Part shown: positions 1-5,744 of the stretch, piece by piece
Numbering within the stretch: the first letter of the stretch is position 1
Layout: every line of letters starts with the position of its first letter
Source: Nitrosopumilaceae archaeon
GTDB taxonomy: Archaea > Thermoproteota > Nitrososphaeria > Nitrososphaerales > Nitrosopumilaceae
Direction of reading: 5' to 3'
NCBI GenBank assembly: GCA_007571225.1
Contig: RKRU01000016.1
Location: 1 to 8,204 of the forward strand
Length of the DNA: 8,204 nt
The notes under the pieces: generated by a model
The model's input: the letters and a program-made list of their open reading frames with translations, nothing else
Told to the model about the DNA's origin: nothing
Databases searched by the model: none
Position numbers and translations under genes: made by a program

Positions 1-11
1 TTTGTAGGGTA

Positions 12-121
12 CTGTGTGCAGGGAACCCTAGACTTTTTGTACTGTGCGGCAAGCGGCTGTAATATGGATATAGCCTATACCCGCTGCGTGTAGGGAACTT
101 TAGACTTTTTGTACTGTGCGG
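12..121. repeat. paired direct repeat, 38 nt, period 72
   Basis: Two 38-nt copies, 12-49 and 84-121, differ at four positions and share the core GACTTTTTGTACTGTGCGG. The 34 nt between them (50-83) is not repeated. The second copy runs directly into the interspersed motif at 106-138, so the block is composite. No gene is seen in it. Function unknown. Confidence 0.75.
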
Positions 122-138
122 GGCAGGTGAAGTCATAC
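106..138 (+). repeat. interspersed repeat, copy A
   Basis: A 33-nt sequence beginning TTTTTGTACT and ending CAGGTGAAGTCATAC. It matches 29 of 33 positions of copy B at 5352-5384, more than 5 kb away. The 3' part also occurs in reverse orientation at 5244-5262. It therefore looks like a dispersed chromosomal repeat. Confidence 0.7.
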
Positions 139-457
139 ATTTGCAGAAGGCAAGATTGCCGCTCCACACACATGTCCAAAAACAGCCACAAGTCACGATT
201 GCGGCATGTACATAGACTGACCAGCCGATCTGTCCCGCCTCTGCTCCCATAATCAACAGCATCAGCTTTGTGTATATACGACATATCTCTCAATATACAC
301 ACAGTTGCCGCCGCCTCTAGAATCAACGGCATCAGCATCAGCGTCACATCTAGAACCATAACCGAAACTAATCCTGCAGATCCATCCTACCAGAGTTCTG
401 CCATATCCTACACACAGACTGCCACCATATGTGCAGACAAACAAAAGATACGCTTTG
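139..457. other. no confident gene; weak internal repeat
   Basis: Several overlapping reading frames are open on both strands, but none has a recognisable domain, a promoter at the usual distance or a convincing start. A weak direct repeat is visible: CCGCCTCT followed closely by ATCAAC(A/G)GCATCAGC begins at 235 and again at 311, a period of 76 nt. A plus-strand frame ending at 465 is Ser/Thr/Ile-rich (it includes RINGISISVTSRTITETN) and could be the tail of a decayed surface protein, but this cannot be supported further. Confidence 0.4.
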
Positions 458-458
458 A

Positions 459-467
459 CTTATAATC
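459..467 (+). promoter_or_regulatory. archaeal TATA box of the hydrolase gene
   Basis: CTTATAATC is centred 25 nt upstream of the GTG at 488. That is the TATA-to-start distance expected when transcription begins at the start codon. No Shine-Dalgarno sequence precedes the GTG, so a leaderless mRNA is inferred. Confidence 0.6.
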
Positions 468-487
468 GGCTCTAGACATGACCTGCC

Positions 488-1315
488 GTGAAGAGGCTTG
501 GCATAATACAGACGGATCAGTATACGACAAACGAGGCAGGGATACAAAAGATAACTGACATTCTGACTGAGATGGGCAAGAATGAGACTGATCTGGTCTG
601 TCTTCCAGAGCAATGGCTGCCAGACAATGTTGTGCAGGATTTTGAGGCCGAGTTTGCCAGATTCAGGTATGTTGCAAGGGAGTTTGGCATGGGTATAGTA
701 CCCGGCGCATTTTACCACCCCACAGACAGGACAGATTCCGGGCATTCTGGATCGGCAGTTCCAGAGTCCCCACCACTTGCGCAACATGCGCACAAACGCC
801 GGGCAGCAAAAATGACGTTCTCTATTGTAGCTCCGATAATAGGATCCGACGGCGAAGTGGCCGGCATGCAAGAGAAGATACACCCGTTTGATTATGAAAG
901 GGAAATTGTAAGGCCGGGTAGCACAATTAGGATCTTCAGTGTAGGCCAGATCAGGTTTGGAGTAATTGTATGTTATGACATGGTGTTTCCCCAAGTTGCC
1001 AATACCATTGCCCGCAAGGGTGCCCAGGTTATCCTGTCGCCATCAAGAATAGTAAATGCGGGGGTCTCCCCGTGGAGCATGTATGTGCAAGTCAGGGCAC
1101 TTGAGAACAGAATTCCCATACTTGCTGCCAATGTATGCCACACAAGGTTTGGAGGGAGCAGCATGATAGTCGATCTGCATCTAGACGACATAGTCACAAC
1201 TGACATCACCGGCGTTGCAGGCAACAGGGGCGGTTCTGCATCCAAAAGGTTTGACCTAGACACGTACGAGGGATATAGAAGGGAGCGGTTTGCAGATTCA
1301 CATCAGTTTGACTAG
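488..1315 (+). CDS. carbon-nitrogen hydrolase (nitrilase superfamily)
   Basis: A 275-residue protein of the nitrilase/omega-amidase fold, probably a cytosolic enzyme that hydrolyses amide or nitrile C-N bonds; the substrate cannot be told from sequence. The catalytic triad is visible in order: Glu41 in CLPEQW, Lys130 in GMQEKIHPFDYE and Cys162 in VIVCYDMVFP. Length is normal for the family. The start is a GTG chosen because the frame opens there, a TATA box lies 25 nt upstream, and the first residues KRLGIIQTDQ form the expected first beta strand. Residues about 77-107, between strand GAFYH and strand FSIVAPIIG, are longer than I expect for this family and low in recognisable structure (HPTDRTDSGHSG onward), so either a lineage insertion or a sequencing artefact is possible. 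The gene converges with the inositol phosphate synthase gene, with 30 nt between stop codons. Confidence 0.9.
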   Translation: MKRLGIIQTDQYTTNEAGIQKITDILTEMGKNETDLVCLPEQWLPDNVVQDFEAEFARFRYVAREFGMGIVPGAFYHPTDRTDSGHSGSAVPESPPLAQHAHKRRAAKMTFSIVAPIIGSDGEVAGMQEKIHPFDYEREIVRPGSTIRIFSVGQIRFGVIVCYDMVFPQVANTIARKGAQVILSPSRIVNAGVSPWSMYVQVRALENRIPILAANVCHTRFGGSSMIVDLHLDDIVTTDITGVAGNRGGSASKRFDLDTYEGYRRERFADSHQFD

Positions 1316-1345
1316 ATATGGTGCCCCGCATGCGCATGCAGGCCG
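1316..1345. other. 30-nt convergent gap with 12-bp palindrome
   Basis: The space between two convergent stop codons holds the perfect palindrome GCATGCGCATGC at 1328-1339. It lacks T-runs of terminator length on either strand. It may act as a shared 3' structure, but it could equally be chance. Confidence 0.35.
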
Positions 1346-2458
1346 TCACGCACTTGCAGGGTGCTCCCCCTCAGCAACAAACGACTCGCAATCTGCCTTG
1401 GCCTGAACATCTGACATCTGCTGTATGGGGTGCTTCATGAGATATGCGCTGGCAGGCCTGATCGGCCCACCGATGCCGCGGTCAAGTGCTATCCTGGCCA
1501 GTCGGATTGCATCAATTACGATTCCAGCAGAGTTGGCCTTGTCGTCAACATCAAGGCGGACCTCCATGTTGTATGGTATGTTGGCCCACTGCCTTCCCTC
1601 AATTCTCATGAACATGAGCTTTGTATTTCCAAGAAACGGAATAAAGTCAGACGGCCCCACATATATCTGATCATCATCAAGTCGCTCGTCAAGCTGGCTC
1701 TGGACGCTCTCTGTCTTTGATATCTTCTTGGAGACGAGTCGCTCCTGCTCCTTCATATTCAAAAAGTCGGTATTCCCGCCCACATTGATCTGGTATGTCT
1801 TTTCAATTCTGGTACCACGATCGTTGCAGAGCTTTGCCAGCGTCCTGTGCACTATGGTGGCGCCAACCTGCCCCTTGATGTCGTCGCCTATACACGGAAT
1901 GTTCTCATCTTCAAACCTCCTTGCCCATGCCACATCTGATGCAATAAACGACGGGATGCAGTTGACAAAAGCGGTTTTTGTGTCAAGACATATCTGGGCC
2001 CAGAACTCTGTGGCCTTATCCGAACCTACAGGCAGGTATGATACTATGATCTCAGTACCAGTCTCCTCGATTGTGCGCTTGATCTCGGCTGCAAGCTCGT
2101 CTGTAGTCTTTGACGACTGGATCGGTTTTACACGATTCTGTACCCAGAGTCCGACCCCGTCAAGTGCAGGACCCTCGTAGACCATCGCGTCGGTCTTTGG
2201 CATCTGATTTATGGGTATCCAATCAACCATATTGGGATATTCGTAGATGGCCTCGTTGATGGTCTTTCCAATCTTGTTCTCCCCCACATCAAACCCACAG
2301 ACAAAATCGATGTCGTATATGCCGTATCCTGCAAGCCGCTCGTGTATGATTCCTATCACCTCTTGGGACGGATTCTGTCTATAGTATTCGATGCCTTGGA
2401 GCAATCCAGAAAAACAGTTGCCGATACCTACCAGTCCCACTCTGATCCTCTCCGCCAT
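1346..2458 (-). CDS. myo-inositol-1-phosphate synthase
   Basis: A 370-residue NAD-dependent enzyme converting glucose 6-phosphate to 1L-myo-inositol 1-phosphate, used in archaea for inositol lipid headgroups and inositol-phosphate solutes. Family features are intact: the Rossmann motif GLVGIGNC at residues 8-15, GDDIKGQVGATIVHRTLAKL at 191-210, the NVGGNTDFLNMKEQERLVSK segment from 225, SKKISKT at 243-249 with its conserved lysines, and LDVDDKANSAG at 302-312. Length and spacing match the short archaeal/actinobacterial form, not the longer eukaryotic one. The ATG at 2458 sits 27 nt downstream of a TATA-like box with no ribosome-binding site, so the transcript is probably leaderless. The gene is monocistronic and convergent with the hydrolase. 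No lesion is visible. The symbol ino1 is used for the family, but I leave the field empty because archaeal naming varies. Confidence 0.95.
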   Translation of the reverse strand: MAERIRVGLVGIGNCFSGLLQGIEYYRQNPSQEVIGIIHERLAGYGIYDIDFVCGFDVGENKIGKTINEAIYEYPNMVDWIPINQMPKTDAMVYEGPALDGVGLWVQNRVKPIQSSKTTDELAAEIKRTIEETGTEIIVSYLPVGSDKATEFWAQICLDTKTAFVNCIPSFIASDVAWARRFEDENIPCIGDDIKGQVGATIVHRTLAKLCNDRGTRIEKTYQINVGGNTDFLNMKEQERLVSKKISKTESVQSQLDERLDDDQIYVGPSDFIPFLGNTKLMFMRIEGRQWANIPYNMEVRLDVDDKANSAGIVIDAIRLARIALDRGIGGPIRPASAYLMKHPIQQMSDVQAKADCESFVAEGEHPASA

Positions 2459-2481
2459 TTGTAGTCAGTGTAGAGGGGCGT

Positions 2482-2489
2482 GTTTAAAG
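2482..2489 (-). promoter_or_regulatory. TATA box of inositol phosphate synthase gene
   Basis: Read on the minus strand the sequence is CTTTAAAC, centred about 27 nt upstream of the ATG at 2458. The spacing equals that of the other promoters in the window. A leaderless transcript is inferred. Confidence 0.55.
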
Positions 2490-2509
2490 TCTTGGCATGA
2501 CAGTACGGA

Positions 2510-2723
2510 AAGAGGTTACCCCCTTTATAAGCACGAATTCCGCGTAACCGTAAGTGGTTACTCTCTTCATAAGCACCTAGTATCTGTTTTGGTCCCTCAC
2601 GCCTGAATGACCGATTCTAGGCACAAATTCGGCGTATTGTTTATGCCTAATCTTAACGGTTGTGAGTGGGGGTAACTTACAACGGTTACGTGGAATTCGT
2701 GCTTATAAAGAAGGTAACCTCTT
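2510..2723. repeat. palindromic element with 41-nt inverted arms
   Basis: Arm 2510-2550 and the reverse complement of 2683-2723 are identical at 38 of 41 positions. Both read AAGAGGTTACC, then CTTTATAAGCACGAATTCC, then CGTAACCG. A partial third copy in direct orientation (GGTTACTCTCTTCATAAGCA) lies at 2556-2575. A weaker fourth, containing GGCACAAATTCGGCGTA, lies near 2619-2635. The interior also has a small stem (TAGGCA near 2616 with TGCCTA near 2643). Each arm contains a good archaeal TATA-like string, CTTTATAAG, directed inward. There is no open reading frame of note. The right arm ends exactly where the insertion-sequence end begins. It could be a miniature inverted-repeat element or a cluster of protein-binding sites. 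Confidence 0.8.
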
Positions 2724-2725
2724 AG

Positions 2726-2739
2726 AGTCTGTTGCATAA
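2726..2739 (+). repeat. left terminal inverted repeat of the IS remnant
   Basis: AGTCTGTTGCATAA, one mismatch from the inverted right end at 4030-4043. Directly outside it lies the right arm of the palindromic element. Confidence 0.65.
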
Positions 2740-2890
2740 GGTCATCCGGGATTTGAGAATTCAAGTCGGATGCCCTGATTGATATGGAGACTACCTGAAA
2801 CGGATGCGCAGCATCCCCTTAGAGTCTACAGACAGTCATGTGTTAAGCGGCCGACTCTTCGTATTCCGTATCAACCCTCTACTTTGACCC

Positions 2891-3037
2891 CTACGTTCTG
2901 TGTGTTGCCTCCTCTCTGAGCCACAAGTTGTACGTGGTGATCCAGATCTTTACTTCCTGCACTATGTTGTCCCATATACGGGAACGGACGTACTCGCCGA
3001 ATATCCGCTTGAGTGCCGATATCGACCTTTCGACTGT
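2891..3037 (-). pseudogene. transposase C-terminal fragment (IS5-like)
   Basis: This minus-strand frame lies directly after the stop codon of the chimeric gene and in the same frame. It encodes 48 residues beginning TVERSISALKRIFGEYV and containing IVQEVKIWITTYNLWL, ending at the TAG at 2891-2893. In IS5-type DDE transposases the C-terminus typically reads YGRRW, VE, (F/I)SA(L/I)KR(I/M)FGE, with YN near the end. Here GYGRR lies just before the TGA at 3038-3040, where the family would have Trp (TGG). So that stop is probably a point mutation in what was once continuous transposase sequence. It could only be made by readthrough and is considered dead. Confidence 0.65.
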
Positions 3038-4018
3038 TCACCTACGGCCGTATCCTACTCTGGTCTTCCAGTATTCACGATATTCCTCCCTCTCCTCTTT
3101 TGTTAAGTCTGGGTTATGCAACAAACTTTCCAAGTCTACATGACAGTCTTCTAGAATGCATGATCCCATTATCTCCATCCAAGTCCAATGGGGGTCCATA
3201 TCAAAGAAGATTATCCTGCGATCTTCGGATATGTGGATCTCCCTATACGATATTATTGTATTATCATCAACAAGCACAATAAAGAAGTATGGATTCCAAG
3301 CTCCGCTCCCGGCATCACGACCATATGTGGAATCCAGCACATCTCTTGGAATGGAAAGGATCGCATAATGTGCTGGAGCAGGCACGGAAATATCAAGTCC
3401 AAAGCCCATCGGATCCAGAACAGGGTACACATCAAGAATCTCGATATACCCGGCATATCCTATGCCCTGTTCAGCAGTCTCAAACTCGACAAACCTGTGG
3501 CCCAGATATCCCCTCTCTAGTGGAGCACCCACAGATGACGGGAAGACCTTTACAGTCTCGTTCCTGACATTGATCCATTCCTCCATTCCGTCTGCATGGG
3601 CATGGGAGTCGAATACAACGGCCATACATGCAACTGACAAGACCAGACCATGTACCACGCAGGCAGACACAAAAGTCATGATACGAGACATCGTTGTATA
3701 ATCAGGTGTTTTGTGGCCAGGCATCATTCCTTTCAGCATCCCTGCAAGCTGCCTGTATGGAAGGTGAAATGCGGCGCGGGTCGAGGCAACTACTGCAATC
3801 ATGCTTTCGGCATATCGAAAGGGGGCTTTGTTCTTGTGGTGGTTTGTCTTCTTCAACTCTTTGTCCCAGTTGGGACTGTACATTATAATCAGGCTCCTGC
3901 TGCGGTCCACATACTTTTGGTTGGCGTATTTCACCAACCTTGTTGTACAATAGTGATCAATAAAGGTTTCGGCAGCTCCAACCCAGCATTTCTTGGCTAA
4001 GCCAGCAACCAAATCCAT
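3038..4018 (-). CDS. chimeric gene: transposase N-terminus fused to a secreted protein
   Basis: A 326-codon frame joining unrelated parts. Residues 1-113 resemble the N-terminal region of IS5-like transposases (LVKYANQKYVDRSRSL, then LPYRQLAGMLKGM and PDYTTMSRI at 86-113). At residue 110 a signal peptide begins: MSRIM, a hydrophobic run VSACVVHGLVLSVACMAVVF, then SHAHA before the probable cleavage site. The mature part has no named enzyme motif, but LSIPRDVLDSTYG, FFIVLVDDN and RRIIFFDMDP resemble, from memory, the beta-rich domain of thaumarchaeal surface proteins ending in PEFG; no PEFG motif or C-terminal anchor is present. From about residue 296 the sequence runs through an IS-end copy (ESLLHNPD) and finishes as transposase (EYWKTRVGYGRR). 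The ATG at 4018 is chosen because a TATA-like box lies 27 nt upstream. The secreted protein may instead start at 3691 or 3679. Whether the fusion is made is unknown. Confidence 0.6.
   Translation of the reverse strand: MDLVAGLAKKCWVGAAETFIDHYCTTRLVKYANQKYVDRSRSLIIMYSPNWDKELKKTNHHKNKAPFRYAESMIAVVASTRAAFHLPYRQLAGMLKGMMPGHKTPDYTTMSRIMTFVSACVVHGLVLSVACMAVVFDSHAHADGMEEWINVRNETVKVFPSSVGAPLERGYLGHRFVEFETAEQGIGYAGYIEILDVYPVLDPMGFGLDISVPAPAHYAILSIPRDVLDSTYGRDAGSGAWNPYFFIVLVDDNTIISYREIHISEDRRIIFFDMDPHWTWMEIMGSCILEDCHVDLESLLHNPDLTKEEREEYREYWKTRVGYGRR
3113..3129 (-). repeat. internal copy of the IS right end
   Basis: This 17-nt sequence, GTTATGCAACAAACTTT on the plus strand, is identical to 4029-4045, the right end of the insertion-sequence remnant, and in the same orientation. 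It lies inside the chimeric coding frame, where it encodes SLLHN. It marks a junction between the secreted-protein sequence and transposase-derived sequence. Confidence 0.7.
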
Positions 4019-4028
4019 GTCAGGCAAA

Positions 4029-4045
4029 GTTATGCAACAAACTTT
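4029..4045 (-). repeat. right end of the IS remnant
   Basis: Identical over 17 nt to 3113-3129 and, over 14 nt, the inverted partner (one mismatch) of the left end at 2726-2739. It lies just upstream of the transposase-derived start at 4018, as expected for the 5' end of an IS. Confidence 0.65.
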
Positions 4046-4049
4046 AACC
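4041..4049 (-). promoter_or_regulatory. TATA-like box at the IS right edge
   Basis: The minus strand reads GGTTAAAGT, centred 27 nt upstream of the ATG at 4018. It straddles the boundary between the IS end and the flanking DNA, so the insertion site supplied part of the promoter. Weak match, inferred mainly from its spacing. Confidence 0.35.
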
Positions 4050-4073
4050 TGCTACTCATGCGGAATGTAATGA

Positions 4074-4080
4074 TTTATAG
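4074..4080 (+). promoter_or_regulatory. TATA box of deoxyhypusine synthase gene
   Basis: TTTATAG is centred 27 nt upstream of the ATG at 4104. No ribosome-binding site is seen, so a leaderless transcript is inferred. It supports the 4104 start over the out-of-frame ATG at 4094. Confidence 0.6.
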
Positions 4081-4103
4081 TCACGACATTCTCATGACGC
4101 CAC

Positions 4104-5051
4104 ATGATAGAACCCGGAGGACCCGTCACAGACATCAGCATAGATTCTGACACCACGATCGAGGGAATATTTGAGCAGATCGCCAAATCGGGCGGGTTCG
4201 AATCGAAGAACCTGCATGACGGTCTGGAGATTCTGACAGAGATGATGTCGGACAAGGAATGCCTGCGGTTTGTCTCGTTTGTAGGAGCGCTTGTCTCTAC
4301 TGGCGTACGTGGCATACTCAAATCCATGATCAGGGATCGCTGGTTTGATGTTGTAGTTACCACCTGCGGGGCACTGGATCACGACATAGCAAGGCACTAT
4401 GCAGAGTATGTGGAGGGATCGTTTACAATGGATGATGCTGAACTGGTAGACTACAACATGCACAGGCTGGGCAGCGTACTTGTTCCACTTGACAGCTACG
4501 GACCGCTCATCGAGGAGAAGATGCAATCGTTCCTAAGCGAGGAGTACGACAAGGGAACAAGAGTTATGACCACTGCAGACATCTGCAAGATGATCGGCTC
4601 CCATATGGGGGAGGACTCCTTTCTGTACTGGGCGGCAAAGAATGGAGTGGACGTGATAGTTCCAGGCATTATGGACGGTTCTGTAGGCAGCCAAGTATGG
4701 ATGTTTGCCCAGAGTCATCCCGACTTTAGGCTGGATATTATAGGCGACTCGGTACGATTATCAGAACATGTCTTCAAGGCCAAACGGTCAGGAGCGCTCA
4801 TGATCGGTGGAGGCATCTCAAAACACCATACGCTTTGGTGGAACCAGTACAGGGACGGACTGGATTATGCGTTTTACATCACTACAGCACAGGAATTTGA
4901 CGGAAGTCTGAGCGGGGCGCTTGTCCGCGAGGCAATATCGTGGGGAAAGGTGACGCAAAAGGCTAGACAGTCCACGCTGCATGCAGAGGCAACCACGATC
5001 ATGCCGTTTCTTTATGCCGCGCTTCTCTCAAGACTTCCCAAGGATCAATGA
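4104..5051 (+). CDS. dys: deoxyhypusine synthase
   Basis: A 315-residue NAD-dependent enzyme that transfers the aminobutyl group of spermidine to one lysine of translation factor aIF5A, the first step of hypusine formation. The family signature is strong throughout: VSFVGALVSTGVRGIL near 57-72, VVVTTCGALDHDIAR at 83-97, LGSVLVP near 122-128, VPGIMDGSVGSQ at 186-197, GGGISKHHTLWWNQYRDGLD at 235-254, TTAQEFDGSLSGA at 260-272 and AISWGKV at 277-283. Lys282 in SWGK corresponds to the catalytic lysine that forms the enzyme-substrate imine (Lys329 in the human protein). Length is normal for archaea. It stands alone on the plus strand with its own promoter, directly beside the IS remnant, which lies upstream in the opposite direction and has not damaged the gene. 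No T-run terminator follows the stop immediately. Confidence 0.95.
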   Translation: MIEPGGPVTDISIDSDTTIEGIFEQIAKSGGFESKNLHDGLEILTEMMSDKECLRFVSFVGALVSTGVRGILKSMIRDRWFDVVVTTCGALDHDIARHYAEYVEGSFTMDDAELVDYNMHRLGSVLVPLDSYGPLIEEKMQSFLSEEYDKGTRVMTTADICKMIGSHMGEDSFLYWAAKNGVDVIVPGIMDGSVGSQVWMFAQSHPDFRLDIIGDSVRLSEHVFKAKRSGALMIGGGISKHHTLWWNQYRDGLDYAFYITTAQEFDGSLSGALVREAISWGKVTQKARQSTLHAEATTIMPFLYAALLSRLPKDQ

Positions 5052-5243
5052 TTCAGCACACCAACCCGCCAGTCCATGCCCGAAGAAGACGGCCTGACCG
5101 CGGTTCGTACGTGAACTGCCCATAATGAAAAGCCAGACATTTGGTAAGCTGTAATGGCGGCCGTGCCGTGCCCTGCCCGGCCCCGTGCCTGACTGTGGTG
5201 GTCTCTCCTGCTATGCCCCGCCCAAACCACGTTATGCATACGC

Positions 5244-5262
5244 GGTATGACTTCACCTGTCC
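5244..5262 (-). repeat. interspersed repeat, copy C, inverted
   Basis: The 19-nt GGTATGACTTCACCTGTCC is the exact reverse complement of 5367-5385. The two arms bracket 104 nt. The same core also occurs at 124-138 on the plus strand. Confidence 0.8.
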
Positions 5263-5351
5263 TTATATGGATCTGACACCTCTGTAATACGCACTTGAAC
5301 ACGACTGAAAAACCCATGTTGTACTGCTAAAGAGATCTTTTTTACAGCCAT

Positions 5352-5385
5352 TTTTTGTACTAGGCAGGACAGGTGAAGTCATACC
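5352..5385 (+). repeat. interspersed repeat, copy B
   Basis: Starts TTTTTGTACTAGG and ends CAGGTGAAGTCATACC. Matches copy A at 106-138 over 29 of 33 positions. Its last 19 nt form an exact inverted pair with 5244-5262. It lies about 30 nt beyond the 3' end of the tRNA-Ile gene. Confidence 0.75.
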
Positions 5386-5395
5386 ATGCGCGTAT

Positions 5396-5409
5396 CTTTT
5401 AATTAAAAG
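5396..5409 (-). terminator. probable tRNA-Ile terminator
   Basis: The perfect palindrome CTTTTAATTAAAAG begins about 6 nt beyond the tRNA 3' end and gives a TTTT run on the transcribed strand. T-runs of this kind end archaeal tRNA transcripts. The palindromic form may be incidental. Confidence 0.5.
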
Positions 5410-5414
5410 GCAGA

Positions 5415-5489
5415 TGGGCCCGATGAGATTCGAACTCACGACCTTTCGATTATCAGTCGAACGCTCCAGCCAAGCTGAGCTACGAGCCC
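5415..5489 (-). tRNA. tRNA-Ile (anticodon GAT)
   Basis: Read on the minus strand, all arms pair. The acceptor is GGGCTCG with CGGGCCC (one G-U). The D stem is GCTC with GAGC. The anticodon stem is TTCGA with TCGAA around loop CTGATAA, giving anticodon GAT. The variable loop is five nt. The T stem is GTGAG with CTCAT around TTCGAAT. The discriminator is A. CCA is not encoded. Total 75 nt, no intron. A TATA-like box lies 28 nt upstream and a T-run terminator follows. Confidence 0.95.
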
Positions 5490-5513
5490 TCAAGCCCACT
5501 TGATACACGAGTC

Positions 5514-5520
5514 ATTTAAG
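5514..5520 (-). promoter_or_regulatory. TATA box of tRNA-Ile gene
   Basis: CTTAAAT on the minus strand is centred 28 nt upstream of the mature 5' end at 5489, the standard archaeal distance. The tandem 14-bp repeats lie directly upstream. Confidence 0.55.
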
Positions 5521-5526
5521 TAATTC

Positions 5527-5568
5527 GTATTTGTCAACACATATTTGTCAACACATATTTGTCAACAT
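5527..5568. repeat. three tandem 14-bp repeats with TTGTCAA core
   Basis: Three head-to-tail copies of (A/G)TATTTGTCAACA(C/T) at 5527-5540, 5541-5554 and 5555-5568, with only edge differences. The core TTGTCAA has dyad symmetry (TTG-N-CAA), so one face of the helix would present similar half-sites every 14 bp. They lie between the tRNA-Ile promoter and a rightward TATA-like string near 5577, where a regulator or chromatin protein could bind. This is inference; a slippage-prone microrepeat is the alternative. Confidence 0.75.
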
Positions 5569-5596
5569 ATGACTACTTATACTGCCTAGCCCAAAG

Positions 5597-5698
5597 ATGT
5601 CTATAAAGAAGGCCTTACAAGCTGGCCCAGTACAGGTTCTTCAGTCGTGTTTGAGTGTATATGACGAGGCGGCGGCCGGATCCATATGTGGAAGGTGA
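5597..5698 (+). CDS. possible 33-residue ORF or gene fragment
   Basis: ATG at 5597, TGA at 5696-5698. The product begins MSIKKALQAGPVQVLQSCLS and continues VYDEAAAGSICGR. The first 26 residues have the look of a normal soluble alpha-helical protein N-terminus, but no family is recognised. The codons for VYDEAA lie in the 16-nt repeat found again at 5729-5744, where the same frame ends at once in TAG. A TATA-like string (TTATACT, 5577-5583) is only about 17 nt upstream, closer than at the other genes here. It may be the truncated start of a lost gene. Confidence 0.25.
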   Translation: MSIKKALQAGPVQVLQSCLSVYDEAAAGSICGR

Positions 5699-5744
5699 AG
5701 TGACGCTAGTTCCGCAGTGAATAATATGATATGACGAGGCGGCG
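5659..5744 (+). repeat. paired 16-nt direct repeat, period 70
   Basis: ATATGACGAGGCGGCG occurs exactly at 5659-5674 and 5729-5744; the 54 nt between them is not repeated. Each copy contains an ATG followed by arginine codons in one frame (MTRRR). No promoter is evident. Confidence 0.65.

Larger units (their letters stand above)
2725..4043 (-). mobile_element. IS5-like insertion-sequence remnant carrying a secreted-protein gene
   Basis: The left end AGTCTGTTGCATAA (2726-2739) and the reverse complement of the right end, AGTTTGTTGCATAA (4030-4043), match at 13 of 14 positions. TTA flanks both (2722-2724 and 4044-4046), a plausible target duplication. Transposase N- and C-terminal pieces lie inside in the same orientation, reading leftward, but the DDE core is missing and an unrelated signal-peptide protein occupies its place. 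A second exact copy of the right end lies at 3113-3129. This suggests either one element that replaced its core with a passenger gene, or two directly oriented remnants (about 2725-3129 and 3689-4043) bracketing the secreted-protein gene. With no catalytic core it cannot move itself. Confidence 0.7.
5052..5395. other. non-coding stretch with GC-rich core and inverted repeats
   Basis: No gene is supported. Positions 5150-5195 are strongly GC-rich and locally repetitive (GTGCCGTGCCCTGCCCGG). The rest holds an inverted pair of a 19-nt repeat and two T-rich runs, at 5337-5343 and 5351-5356. The open frames here have compositions typical of chance frames in GC-rich DNA. Confidence 0.5.

Noticed and set aside
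75..465. Overlapping frames on both strands upstream of the hydrolase
   Set aside because: No domain, no correctly spaced promoter, and mutually exclusive; the repeated Asp-Ala/Ser-Arg-Gly-Gly stretches come from the underlying DNA repeat.
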